From positions 62,001 to 126,000 of the forward strand of contig JANBPK010000704.1 in assembly GCA_027579435.1 (NCBI GenBank): a stretch of 64,000 nucleotides of DNA, written 5' to 3'. Source of the stretch: Candolleomyces eurysporus. Lineage: Eukaryota; Basidiomycota; Agaricomycetes; Agaricales; Psathyrellaceae. Below the pieces are notes generated by a model. The model had not been told where the DNA came from. It searched no databases and worked only from the letters and a program-made list of their open reading frames with translations. Each line of letters begins with the position of its first letter. Positions within the stretch are counted from its first letter, which is position 1. The position numbers were made by a program, and so were the translations under genes. Shown here piece after piece: positions 48,845 to 61,900 of this stretch.

Positions 48845-48856
48845 TGTATATATACA
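48845..48856 (-). promoter_or_regulatory. TATA-like element of the Zn2Cys6 gene
   Basis: A self-complementary TGTATATATACA, about 41 bp upstream of the Zn2Cys6 ATG. Because it is palindromic it could serve either strand; TOM22 starts 200 bp away on the plus strand. Confidence 0.4.
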
Positions 48857-49055
48857 TGGAATAGATTCCTCAGGCCAAGCAAACGCAAACCTGGTAAGCG
48901 ACAAGGGACCTGCCACACGGGCCCGAAGCGGCAACACCCCGCCAACAATGGCTGTGCCGTCCACTAACCGTTCGGCACCGAGAACATATCCAAATCAGAA
49001 AATCCGCATTTCAAATATTATTTATTTTTTTTATTTCCTGTCTCTGCTCGTCATC

Positions 49056-49561
49056 ATGGTCAAGGTCGAAATTGTCGAGGAAAAGGACGAGCAGCAAAAC
49101 TCTCCCTATGCCAGTACCTCCTCTTCCAGGACTGGCTCGACGGACTCCCTCTCCTCCGTAGAGTCCGACGCCTCCGTCGACGAGTCCCTCTTCGACCGCG
49201 TCGCCGCCCTCGTCGACATTGTCCCGCCCTCCACACGTCACTCCATCTCCTCCAAGGTTTCCAAAACAGCCTCAGCCGTGAAGAAAACGGGCAAGGTCGT
49301 TGGAAATCTCGTGTGGATCGTCACCACGTCAGCACTCCTCGTGGTGCTACCTCTTGCGCTGGTGCTCGAAGATGACGCAAAACTCGCCGCGCACGAACGG
49401 GAAATGTTGGAACAGCAACAGGGAGCTCAGGTCTGTCCGAATCTTCCCATTTTTTCGTTTCACCCACTCAATACGTTGTTCCTCTACAGATGCTCGCCGG
49501 TGGACCCTCAATTCCAGACCCCCAGCAGCCTCCAAGAGGCGTCGTTCCTCCTGGTTTCTAG
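49056..49561 (+). CDS. TOM22: Mitochondrial import receptor subunit Tom22
   Basis: Tom22 is the central receptor and organiser of the outer-membrane translocase. The start at 49056 gives MVKVEIVEEKDEQQN. The cytosolic domain is acidic and Ser-rich (DSLSSVESDASVDESLFDRV), as expected for presequence binding. It is followed by SKTASAVKKTGKVVGNLVWI and a single membrane span, VWIVTTSALLVVLPLALVLE. The short intermembrane tail has EREMLEQQQGAQ, an intron, then MLAGGPSIPDPQQPPRGVVP ending PGF with the stop at 49561. About 150 residues in all, normal for the family. The Trp-x2-TTSALLVxLPL block is characteristic. Divergently paired with the Zn2Cys6 gene, 251 bp between starts. Confidence 0.93.
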
Positions 49562-49843
49562 TCTGGACTCTTATACTCATAGACGCTTTGATTGTCTTTC
49601 TACTCATATTTTCATATAATATGTCTGCACTGCGTATGCACTGCGCACCCACCACTCCGGAAGACGGCTAACACGCTTCGCGACTTTACGACACCAAAAG
49701 TAGTAGTTCATTTTGATTATGTGCCTCAGTTTATGTTGTCGCTTTCCACGTTGAATCAATATTACGCGGAAGACTCAGTGTGAGTCAGAACAATCTATTC
49801 ATAAGCTACTCTATTGAACGACCGGTCTACTCCTGCCAAATTG

Positions 49844-51377
49844 TCAAGTTCTGCCTCCACTTGGAAAGAACTGCGGTGGACTTACAGCGGAAGCAGTAAG
49901 GACTGGACGAGGTGGGAACTCAACGGGGCGAACATAGTTGGCACTAACGACAGGGTGAGTTTAGGCAGTGCCAATGTTAAGACAAAAGACTTACGATGAG
50001 CGGTATCGTCGGAGGTAAGTGATAGCATGATCCTCAATCTCAGATGGCTCGGCCATACCAACCGTGCTCCAATCTCCTGCAACCTCCGAGTCATTAATGA
50101 ATCGGCGGGCGACTTCATCGGGGCTCAAAGCAGGCCACCAGACAGTCTTTCCGACCGAGGCAATAGCTTCGGCGACAGCCTTGGGCACTGTTGGAGCCTT
50201 GGAAGGTGGTCGCAAGGTAACGGTGGACACCAAATCCAAGAGGTATTGGTATGTCAACGTCGAGGGCCCAGGAAGGTTGACAACTCCAGAAACTTTAGGA
50301 AGGTTGAGCAGATTGGAAAGTGCTTGAGCGACATCCAGGACCTGTCAGGTAGAACATTCGTAAAGACAGCGGAACGCTCGTAATAAAACACCTACATGGA
50401 CTGGTCGGACCGTCGTCTCCGCGTTGTTCAGTTTCCACCAAATTGACCAGACTATAGAGAGAATAAGCACAACTTCATGCAAGTGATCAACAAATACTTA
50501 CTGGCCATGTTGTTGAGGAATTTATCCTCGGCGCCATACATTGCCGAAGGGCGGATGAAAGTCGCGTCGGGGTAAATCTCCCGGACGCGGTTTTCACCCT
50601 CAGCCTTGGTTGCGTAGAACTTGGAGGGCGAGTTGACGTCGGCGTTCAAGTGGGAGACTTGGATGAAACGAGAGACACCGTTTTCTGCAGCAATGCGAGC
50701 TATGCGCTCGGGGCCTGCGATGTGCACGTCTTCATAGTTAAAATTCCTGTAAAAAAAGGGTCAAGTTTATATGACAGTCGAAATGGATTGGAAATGCCCG
50801 TACTTTGTGGGATAGTCTCTGCCAACGAGGTTGTAGACGGTATCGGAGTGGCGGAGGCATTCGGCGATGGATTTCTCGTCGCGGATGTCCCATTCCTAGT
50901 TTCGTGGTTAGTACAGGTAGAGGTACAGAACTTCCGCGAGCTGAAAAGCGTACCATTCGGACGATTTGACCGAGGTCTCCCATCAGCTTCAAGTGCCTGG
51001 CCTCATCCTCGTCACGGTATGGGGTAACGACTTGAGTACCAACTTTGCCTAGAGAGGGGAATAATCCACAGTTGAGCGCGTCGAATGGCAACCGGAACGC
51101 ATTGGGAACTGACCGAGCTTTGACACGAGGTAACGACCGAGGAAGCCCGTAGAGCCAAAGACTGTAACAGTATGACCCGATACTGCACTGTATCCTGGAG
51201 GACCATGCGCGACTACTGGTTTCTGGGATGGAAGAGTGGTAAGGTCATGGTAGGCCCGCTGTCAAATTGAAGGTGCGTTCAGCGAGCCAGGCTTTTAAAG
51301 TGCACCAGAGAGCGACATACCTTTCCGAGACGAGCTATGCGCTGCATGCGCAATGCACTGGGTTTGACGGCCTGCAT
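49844..51377 (-). CDS. NDUFA9: Complex I 39/40-kDa subunit (NDUFA9 homologue)
   Basis: An accessory subunit of mitochondrial NADH:ubiquinone oxidoreductase, structurally an atypical short-chain dehydrogenase that binds NADPH. The start at 51377 gives [19 protein letters not shown], a presequence. Next come the Rossmann motif [76 protein letters not shown] and [19 protein letters not shown]. The terminal exons carry [20 protein letters not shown] and [21 protein letters not shown] final intron then leads to [20 protein letters not shown] and a stop at 49844; reading through that intron would stop at 49991. Because the spliced tail resembles the family C-terminus, I prefer the longer form. It shares a 160-bp divergent promoter region with the UPF0390 gene. 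Confidence 0.92.
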
Positions 51378-51537
51378 TCCTCACCAACTCGACAAAAGGG
51401 GAGCTCGCTGTGGACGATGATGAGGAACCCTGTTCGGTGAATGGCGGGATTTGGTTGGTTGCACGTGACTGCTTTTCTCAAGCGCCATCGCAAATAGCTC
51501 AACTCTAACTGGACCGACGACGATACGATCTTTCATC

Positions 51538-51948
51538 ATGGTACAAGGGAAGACAAAAGGGCTGCAGATGAAGGGGCCTAATGCCCGTCACGCACACAAG
51601 GCAGCGAGTAACACCAAGAAAGGCCAGAGGGCTATTGCACCCAAGAAAGCCAGTCTTGTAAAGCAGGCCAAGGTGCAACAGGTGAGCCCAACCTGCTTAT
51701 CGCTATTGAATGGAAGATTGAAGCCCTTCTCTCAGTCCCTTTCTGCTAAAATTGGGAAATCCATCGAGAGGCAGATGGTAGACGCTGCATCTGGTGGGAA
51801 ACTCACCATCATGAAGAACACAATTTCTCCACAGTGCGTCGATTAACATCTTTTTCAGGATGCGCTGATCTCATGGGTAGTTTTTTGTGATTACAGGGAG
51901 TCATCGTCATCGAAAGGTTCCAAAACCAAACTGAAACCAAGTAAATGA
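51538..51948 (+). CDS. Small basic UPF0390-family protein
   Basis: About 93 residues over three exons: MVQGKTKGLQMKGPNARHAH, KAASNTKKGQRAIAPKKASL, VKQAKVQQ, then SLSAKIGKSIERQMVDAASG and GKLTIMKN, and a Ser/Lys-rich tail GSKTKLKPSK. Introns start near 51681 and 51831. The start MVQGK.K, the Lys/Arg-rich N-terminal half and the middle helix match the UPF0390 (Leydig cell tumour 10-kDa/C19orf53) family, which is conserved in eukaryotes but whose role is poorly known. Its basic composition suggests a nuclear or nucleolar RNA-binding protein; this is inference. Divergently paired with NDUFA9. Confidence 0.82.
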
Positions 51949-52983
51949 AACGAAACACCCGCTACTTCGGGCAGCACCCCAAAATCTTGTACCCAGCGGC
52001 CCTCCCATTCAATTCTAGACGGATCCATGACACTGCATGCATGGCTAGTGGAAGGTCATCTGCCCAAACAAGTGTGATACCCCCTTCCGTGTTGTCACCC
52101 TTCGCGGTTAGCTAATAGCAGCTTTCATTTTGGTTAGAACCTGTCTGTTAACAACCGTTTCTCACCTCTTGTGTTCATATCGGCATCCAATCTTTCAGCG
52201 TTTGTTCAAACATCATCTGACTGATCCTGCAAGCCATGCCGCCGAGGAGGGGTCGTGTGCACCCCAGCCACAAGGCATCACCGGACCTCCTCCTACCTCG
52301 CCTCGAAAATCTCAATCATTCCATTATCAAGTCAAGGCTATGATGGTAGGGGAAACCTTATTGTCCCTTGAATGAAGGTGGCAAGCCTTTCATTTCCACC
52401 ACGATCCCTTCCCATGTCATTATTAGACCCATGTTATACCTGACGCCGGCACACTCTCGGAGATTAACGAATCCCCTCCCTCCCCCAATGAAATCTATCT
52501 GTAATCACGATTATGAGATGGCTAGGGTTGATCAACTGTCCTTAGATCGTGAGTTTAGGGCGATGGGGTTATTTGGCAAGTCGGAAATTCGATACCCTGA
52601 CTCGCCTTTTGCTTGGTACCGGGCTCCTTATTCTCACAAATTGGTGCAGCTGACCGAGGTGCTGGTCCCCTTATTCCCGGAACGGTTTTTTCTTTCAGTT
52701 TTCCTTTCCCTGTGTCCTTGAACCCGGTCGCCCTAGACCAGAATCGCGATTTCTTGCTCATCCACCGTTATGAATTTCAAATTTGCTGTGCGGGAGGCTA
52801 GTCTATGATCTAGATTGTCACTAAGCTGTTAAATGACATAACTGCGCAACGGTGACAGTTTCAATGAGCACAACGGCGGCGGGAGGGGGCATGAGGCGCC
52901 CACAGCGCATCAACCGCGTGGGATAACCCNAAAAAATATTGATGGCGGACTTGAGCGCGCCGAACCGATTCTTCATCTCCACT
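51949..52983. other. Intergenic upstream of SAS10
   Basis: About 1 kb between two plus-strand genes. Some open frames of 60-120 codons occur (for example 52368-52721) but show no family features. An N at 52930 lies 54 bp before the SAS10 start, beside an adenine run. A second in-frame ATG for SAS10 lies at 52942. No repeat or RNA gene seen. Confidence 0.45.
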
Positions 52984-55258
52984 ATGCCTCGTCGACGTTC
53001 GGGCAAGGCCAAAGGTGGCCCACCCAAGCCCAAGAAACTCAGAAGATCAGACGCCACTCTGAAGAAATGGAATACAGTGGACGACATTCCTTTGGACGAG
53101 GTCGATCAATGTATGTAAAAACATACTACCGACCGGACGGCTCAGCTAATACTTTCTTTCTGTTAGTTCATACTGGCCGAGACAAAATTCTCTTGGAAGG
53201 GGACGAAGAGTATGATGACGATGATCAAGAGGAAGAAGTCTTTGGATTAAAGGGTCTGGAAGATGAGGATGAGGATGAGGACGAGGACGGGTTCGAAGAT
53301 GAGGACTTTGGAGAGGAGGACGACGTGATTCCGGAACCCAAGAAGGCGGAAAAGAAGAAGAAGGGGAAGGGGAAGAAGAAAGGCAAGGGTGAGCTATCCT
53401 CCGACGAAGAGGAAGAGGAGAAAGAACCTGAGGAGGAGAGCTGGGGTCGCGGAAAGGCTGCCTACTACAACTCGAATGCCGACGAGCTCGAGTCGGACGA
53501 TGAAGAAGGTCATGAATTAGAGGAGCAAGAAGCGAAGCGGCTTCAGGCGAAGGCCAGGGAGGATCTGAAGGATGAGGATTTCGGTCTGAATGACATAGTT
53601 GAAATTCAGAAGGACGATATCGAGTGCGTGCAACCCCTCTGTAACTTTCAAAAGCATTCTGACTTCGTGACACAGCTTAGCATTGGAGGAACCTAAACCG
53701 GCTCCTGCACCTACCCTCCCAACAGATCCCAAAGCCTTGTTGCGATATCTCGAGAGAACCAATCCAGAGACCGTCGCACTAGCTCGGGATTGGGAGGATA
53801 CCGCCGAGAAGCTCCTTCGAACCCAGGAAAATATCAAGAGGTATGTACATCTACTTCTCACTCGTTCCCTTCCATTTACATCGACTTGTAGAATCGAAAG
53901 TGAAGACCCTGACGCCTTGAGCCTCGGAATGCTCCATCTTCATTACCGTAAGTTTTTACAGTGCGTTTGAAAAGAATTAGTTAGCTTAAGATTGCATCTA
54001 GAAACCCTACTCTCATACTCGACGCTCCTGGCATTCTACCTCCATCTCCGAGCATCCCCAAAATACGCCGAAAAGCCTGCGCTCCTCCAAACACATCCCA
54101 TCATGCGACGACTGCTTACCTTGAAGCAGGCTCTCATTACTCTGGAAGAACTGGACTTCTCTCCATCAGACGATGACGATGACTCTGGTGACGACTTTGT
54201 CGACGATCCCTACGGCGTTGAGATGAAATGGGACGATCTACTTGATACCAGTAGAAACTCAGGAACGCTGTGGGACGAAATAAAGAGGCAAGGGCTAGAC
54301 AACGACGAGCTCGCCGAACTCCTCGCAGACGCAGAGCAGGACGACTTGACTTCTCTTACTACAACAAAGAAACAAAAAACGAAAACTAAAGAGAAGAAAG
54401 AGAAACCTCCACCCAAGAAGAAACGTAAAGTCGACAAAGAGGCTGCCGAACCAATATTCGACCTCGAAGAGCCTGAATGGGTACCCTCAACGNAAAAAGT
54501 CTACATCCCGCAAGAAAAATTCCGAAATCGAGGATGCCTATGGTGAGGCGACGCATCTACAGCAAGCGGATGCTGCAGACAAGAGCGCGCGGAAGAAAAC
54601 ATTGCGATTCCATACGTCCAAGATCGAGAGTGCCAGTGCCCGTCGTAACACTGCTCGTAACCAGGCCGCTGGTGGTGACGATGATATTCCTTACCGTGAA
54701 CGAAAGAAGGAGAGGGATCTACGACTGGCGCAGGAAACGAAGAACCGTCTGGCGAAACAGGGTGGTGAAGACCTGGACGACGTCGATCCCGAGATGCCTC
54801 CAGAGAAACGGAAACGTATCGATAGCGATGATGACGGGTCTGGTGACGAGAGCCCCGATGAGTACTACGAACTCGTCAAGAAAAAGTCGACCGTCAAGAA
54901 GGCGAAGAAGAAAGCGGATTACGAGGCTGCCCGCGCAGCGGAAAAGTATGCCCCGTTTGTTTCCTAGCAAGAATTTTGCACTAACATAAATTTTCCCAGA
55001 CCCGATTTCACGGAGGAAGAGTCATCAGGACCTCGGTCCCTTACACGGGCAATTTTAAAGAACAAGGGATTAACACCTCACCGTTCAAAATCTGTCCGCA
55101 ATCCCCGGGTCAAGAAGCGGCAGAAATTCGAAAAGGCCAAGAAGAAGGTCTCGTCTCAGAAGGCCGTTTTCAAGGGTGGCATCTCTGCTACGGGAGGTCG
55201 GTACGACGGAGAGGCATCGGGTATATCGAAGGTGGTCAAAGGTGTGCGGCTGGGATAA
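52984..55258 (+). CDS. SAS10: U3 snoRNP component Sas10/Utp3
   Basis: Sas10 (Utp3) is part of the small-subunit processome in early 18S rRNA maturation. The chosen start gives MPRRRSGKAKGGPPKPKKLR; an in-frame ATG 42 bp upstream (52942) would add MADLSAPNRFFIST. The N-terminal half is strongly acidic. The Sas10/Utp3/C1D domain has TDPKALLRYLERTNPETVAL and ETLLSYSTLLAFYLHLRASP. The C-terminal Sas10 domain reads GPRSLTRAILKNKGLTPHRS, RNPRVKKRQKFEKAKKKVSS and QKAVFKGGISATGGRYDGEA, ending SKVVKGVRLG at 55258. The N at 54493 inserts one base before five adenines; ignoring it joins EPEWVPST to KKSTSRKKNSEIEDAYGE and restores the frame. At least five introns lie between 53118 and 55000. Confidence 0.9.
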
Positions 55259-55384
55259 TCGATAGCCTTACGTGTATATCTGAACTCTGCATACACATTG
55301 TTCCGTTACTAAAATACACGGGGGGTGGGAGGTGGCTTCCTATGGCAGATTATGTATTATCTTATGGTACGATTCGCATGGAGT

Positions 55385-58300
55385 TTAGAGGTGAGACGGT
55401 GGTACGGTTCCAAAGACTTCTTCCAGGAATGCATTGCTGTTGGGCTCCCGGCCAAGGAAGTCCTGGAGTTTCCCGCGTCAGTTCAAATCTTCTCCCGAAA
55501 GTTGCAAGCGGAATCCCATACCTTGAGCGAATCCAATTCCTCCCTGCTCCCACCCCATCGAAGGATCTTGTCACGGTACAGCTTGCCGCGTGCAGGATCG
55601 AGAGGGTCAGCTTTGAATACAGTTCCTGAAAACACCGATGAGGATCTGATAAAGGGAAAAATCAATGCGTTACTCACGATACATGTCCGCAGCAAAGACC
55701 AGGGAATAAGTGTATCTACGAAGACGAGTCAATTTCACATCAAGGTGTAAGGGTAATGAGATCGAAATACCCATAGTAGCCTGCGTCGTAGCCACCAGTG
55801 ATGTGTCCGAAGGTGCCTTGGCCAGGGGAAAACCTCTTCGACTTGACCAGGGACACCTGTTCACGAAGATTGCACCAAAGGTTGGTATAGTCCTCCTTTT
55901 CTGGAATCAATTGCCTAGCATCAGATACAAAATCCGGGAAGGGGATAGTCCATGACTGACCTTGATCAGTGTGAACCTTGTAGTCGAATTTCGCGAAGAA
56001 GAGCTGACGAAGATAGAACAGACCGACATTGACGTAACGGCTACGAGCATGGTTAATGAGGGAACGTCGAAAGGGGCCGACATGATAAGAGCGCATACCT
56101 CTTGATGATCTTGTCAATGAGCTCGGGGGACAAGGCCTCCTTGGTCTTGTAATGACTGGACATCTTTTCGAGGACCTTAGGCTCCCAGCACCAGCTCTCC
56201 AGCATCTGCGAAGGTGCCTCGACGAAGTCACGGGCAACGCTGAGGAAAGAACGGTTAGTCCAGTTCCATTTAAACAAGTTCTACAACACACCTGGTTCCA
56301 TGGAATCTGGCATATTTGGTCTTACTCAACAAGCCATGGAATACGTGACCCATCTCATGGAAGAATGTCACGACATCGTCGTGGGTCATCAGAGCGGGTT
56401 TCTCTCCAGTTGGCTTGGCAAGGTTGGCAACCATAGCGGCGAGTGGGTAGCTGCGGGAACCATCGGGATTAGTGAAGCCACTGAGGAGACCCCACACAGC
56501 AGCATGGGAATACTTGTTCTCTGTCAAACAGAACATTAGTGGAGCGCCAGACAAGCAATGAAACGGCACAAACCTCGAGGGAAGAGATCAAGGTAGCAGT
56601 AACCGATGAATCCAGACTGATCCTTCGCATCCTTCTCCCAGACAGCGAATTGCTGAACCTCTGCAAACAGTAATCAGAAGGGAGGTGGAGAAGATACAGA
56701 GACTGACTGCGTACCTGGGTGCCATACCGTGCCTTCAATGGGGTAGAACTGCACACCAAGAAGGTCCTGGTAGATTTGCAGAATAGTAGGCACAACCACG
56801 GAGACGGGGAAGTACTCTTTCACGAGCATATCGTCCAAGTCGAGGGTCTTTTCAATGTACTTGCGATCATAGTAACGGTAGTCCCAGAGGTAGAATTCTC
56901 CGTCGAAGGGCAGGCCCAACTCCTCGTGTTCCTTCTTCTTTATCTCGAGGAGGATGGCCTTCTCCTTCTCACCGACAGGTCGTAGCTTGCTCTCCAAGTC
57001 ATCAAGGAACTAGACGTGTATATGTTAAACATGTTAGATCGACAGCGATAGTATGGGGTCGTTACCTTTTTGATACCATCGCCAGTCTTGATCATCTTCA
57101 CCTCAGTGATATAGTCGGCCCTGATGGAAAGGTCAGTGAATGAGGGGACAGATTTTAGAGGGTATATTTACCATGTCTTGTATCCCAGCAGTGCGGCAAT
57201 GCGACGTCGCAGGTCCAAAACCTTGTCAAGGAGCGGGACGTTGATCTCCAATCGAGCCTCATAACCTTCCTGAGCGAGTTGACGAGTGGTAGGGTTCTCG
57301 GCGAATTTGAACTGAGTGGCGACAGGCATTGTTAGGAAACAAGATATTGTAATGAAGATACGAAGGACATACGATTGGGAAGATGTCTGGTGTCTTGTAG
57401 GTGACATCGTACACAGTTTTGTCGCCCTCTGTGCGTTTGCCATAGCCCGAAATGACATCCTTGGGGACGCCTTTCAATTCTTCCTCGGTGAAGGTGATGA
57501 CCGACTGCAACAATCATGTTAATGTGTGCCCTGCGCCAACGACATGTATAGGGCCTAACCTTCTCTTCGTTGAAGTTTTTCTGTCAAACAGGTGAGCCCA
57601 TGAGCCGACAGACCAAAATAGTGAATGATAACGTACACTGAACTCGAGGCAGGTTTGCGACAGTTCTTTCTTCAGCTTTTTCAATTCCTCGCGCTTCTCC
57701 TCGGGAAGGGCCAATCCAGCACGAGTCCCATCCAAGACCTACCACCATCAACCACATTTCAGCACCAACACTCTGGATGCGCCCAACACACTCATACGTA
57801 CCATCTTGTCAATGAGGCGCCTATCCTCATCGGAGAGCTTCTCCCACTGCCCAGACTCCTTGATGTTCTTCTCTGCTGCGGTCTTCGCATCGAATACGTC
57901 CAAACGCATGGACGACTCCACAGAAAAGTCACGCAAGAGCGAGTCCGCCTCGTTCGAAGCATCCCTAATTTCCTTGGTCGGAGAAACATTGAGGTAGAAG
58001 GACAGCGGCTCGGTGACACGGTCGATCTCAGTGTCCGCTTGCGCCAATGGCAACTAGCGCATCCCCAGCGCAATGAGCTACTACAGCAAAATCGATGGTG
58101 CTTGGTACTCACAAAGACCTAGTTGACAGTCAGAAATGAACGTGAGAGGCTATAGACGAGGTTCACTTACTGATTCGAAGGTGCAATCCTTGGGATCGAG
58201 CTTTCCGACCTTATCCTGCACCTCGCGATCCTTCTCAATCGCCTCCTTGGTAATGCGCACGATATCCTCGGCGCTATGGTTCCACACTGGGGCCGGCTGA

Positions 58301-58587
58301 GGAGGAGTCAGAGACATCTTGGGCAGCGATGAAGTCAAAGCAGAGAAGAGGGAGAGTCGAGGGACAGAATTCGTCAGGAAGCGCCTCTGTGCAGTTAAAG
58401 TTCGGATATCTCCAGTCCAATAACTTGAATGCCAGTGACCTGCCGAGAACAGACCAGTCCTGCTGACAGTACTTGCCGGCCTGACCGTAGCCGCCGCAAG
58501 CCCCACAGCAATTGCGGCGGTCCATTTCAGCGCGGTTTTGGGTCGTCCATTGGACACAAGTCCCTTGTTTAGAACGCGTAAAAGCAT
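55385..58587 (-). CDS. M3-family metallo-oligopeptidase (thimet oligopeptidase/saccharolysin type)
   Basis: A zinc peptidase that degrades short peptides, homologous to yeast Prd1 and animal thimet oligopeptidase/neurolysin. The zinc site lies in MTHDDVVTFFHEMGHVFHGL (HExxH), with FVEAPSQMLESWCWEPKVLE supplying the third ligand region. Other family blocks are EEKSVITFTEEELKGVPKDV, LDKVLDLRRRIAALLGYKTW, FYLWDYRYYDRKYIEKTLDL, GFIGYCYLDLFPRENKYSHA and HITGGYDAGYYGYLYSLVFA, ending FGTVPPSHL at 55385. About ten introns interrupt the gene. The start at 58587 gives a 90-residue extension with a hydrophobic and basic character (MLLRVLNKGLVSNG, WTAAIAVGLAAATVRP). A second in-frame ATG at 58317 begins MSLTPPQPAPVWNHSAEDI, like cytosolic members. 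Two start sites could give mitochondrial and cytosolic forms. Confidence 0.9.
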
Positions 58588-58750
58588 GGAATGAACACCT
58601 CCGACGACGATGACGATGACAGCAAACCAACCCGAGTCCCATCAATTTTACACTTTTCCCCGGTACAAAATACATCTAATCTTATCTCCGAAATATAGTA
58701 CAAATGTCCATCGGATACAGTTACAGTCCGCCATTGAACATACTGGTATT

Positions 58751-61085
<2,335 letters not shown>

Positions 61086-61203
61086 CGTCAGCCAGAGATC
61101 GCCTAATGGCAGAAGAAAAGTGCGCTGAAGAAGTGGATAGAAGATAAGCGAAAACCGCGTATGGTAGTAGAAACTGGAGAACCCATAGTTTCAGCTGGAA
61201 GGG

Positions 61204-61210
61204 TTATATA
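61204..61210 (-). promoter_or_regulatory. TATA-like box of the pyruvate decarboxylase gene
   Basis: The coding strand reads TATATAA, about 120 bp upstream of the ATG; the longer distance suggests a longer 5' untranslated region than in the other TATA-containing genes here. Motif and position only. Confidence 0.4.
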
Positions 61211-61900
61211 GCATTAGAGGAGGCCTAGGTCAGGGAGCCGGTTCCCAGACACAAGGAGAAACAATGACGAAGGAGGATATTTTTGGCGCGTCTGGGAAGC
61301 CAATGGCACTCGAGGACGCTATAATGCTGAGCCCTGCTGAGCCATCTTGTTCTTCGAAGAACGGCCAATCGCATCCGATGCGGAGATATCGCTAGAGAAC
61401 TAGTCTGGACTGCAGGGATAAAACTTGACCGAATTCCAGATGTTTACAATCCCGTATGTCATCTCAGTCAGATAATGAATTATTGGAAGGTGCACTACAA
61501 AGCAAAGTGTCATAGTCGCGGTTCTTGGACGGGAAGTATACACTTCCAAGGCAAGAAGGACAGTCCAAGGAGATGAAAGGGCAGGTCGGGCGAGAGGAAG
61601 GCGGCCGGCGGCCCTGGACAGATGAGATCAAAATGGGGCGCACGTGTTCTCACACGCGTAGAGTCACGTGACCATCGCGCGGTGATGTGATGCAAGGTTC
61701 ATGTCGCGCCGTAAACTCATTCCAGGCTGTTAACAGCGAAACAAACCTTCTCCAGTTTTTTTTCTCTGGACTCTCTTAGCCGGAGAGACTGCTGTGAACA
61801 GCGACCGGGCCAGTTTCGAAGATCGACCCCACCAATTCGCCGCCCAAGTCCGAATCTCGCTGTAACCGTCGCCTGACGGAGTGATTTTTCTATATCCAAC
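61211..61900. other. Intergenic: shared upstream region of pyruvate decarboxylase and the CK1-like kinase
   Basis: About 690 bp between divergent genes. It includes CACGTG at 61640-61645 and GTCACGTGAC at 61662-61671, potential bHLH sites, but there is no experimental support. Open frames are short and unrecognised. Confidence 0.4.

Noticed and set aside
49991..49993. Stop codon ending NDUFA9 after RRYRSS
   Set aside because: A GTAAGT donor overlaps it, and splicing to the next AG gives the family-like tail [13 protein letters not shown].
52368..52721. 117-codon open frame upstream of SAS10
   Set aside because: No recognisable domain; the hydrophobic tail is encoded by a pyrimidine-rich tract.
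53190..53460. Acidic repeat region as a satellite or microsatellite
   Set aside because: It is the Asp/Glu-rich coding part of SAS10, normal for that protein.
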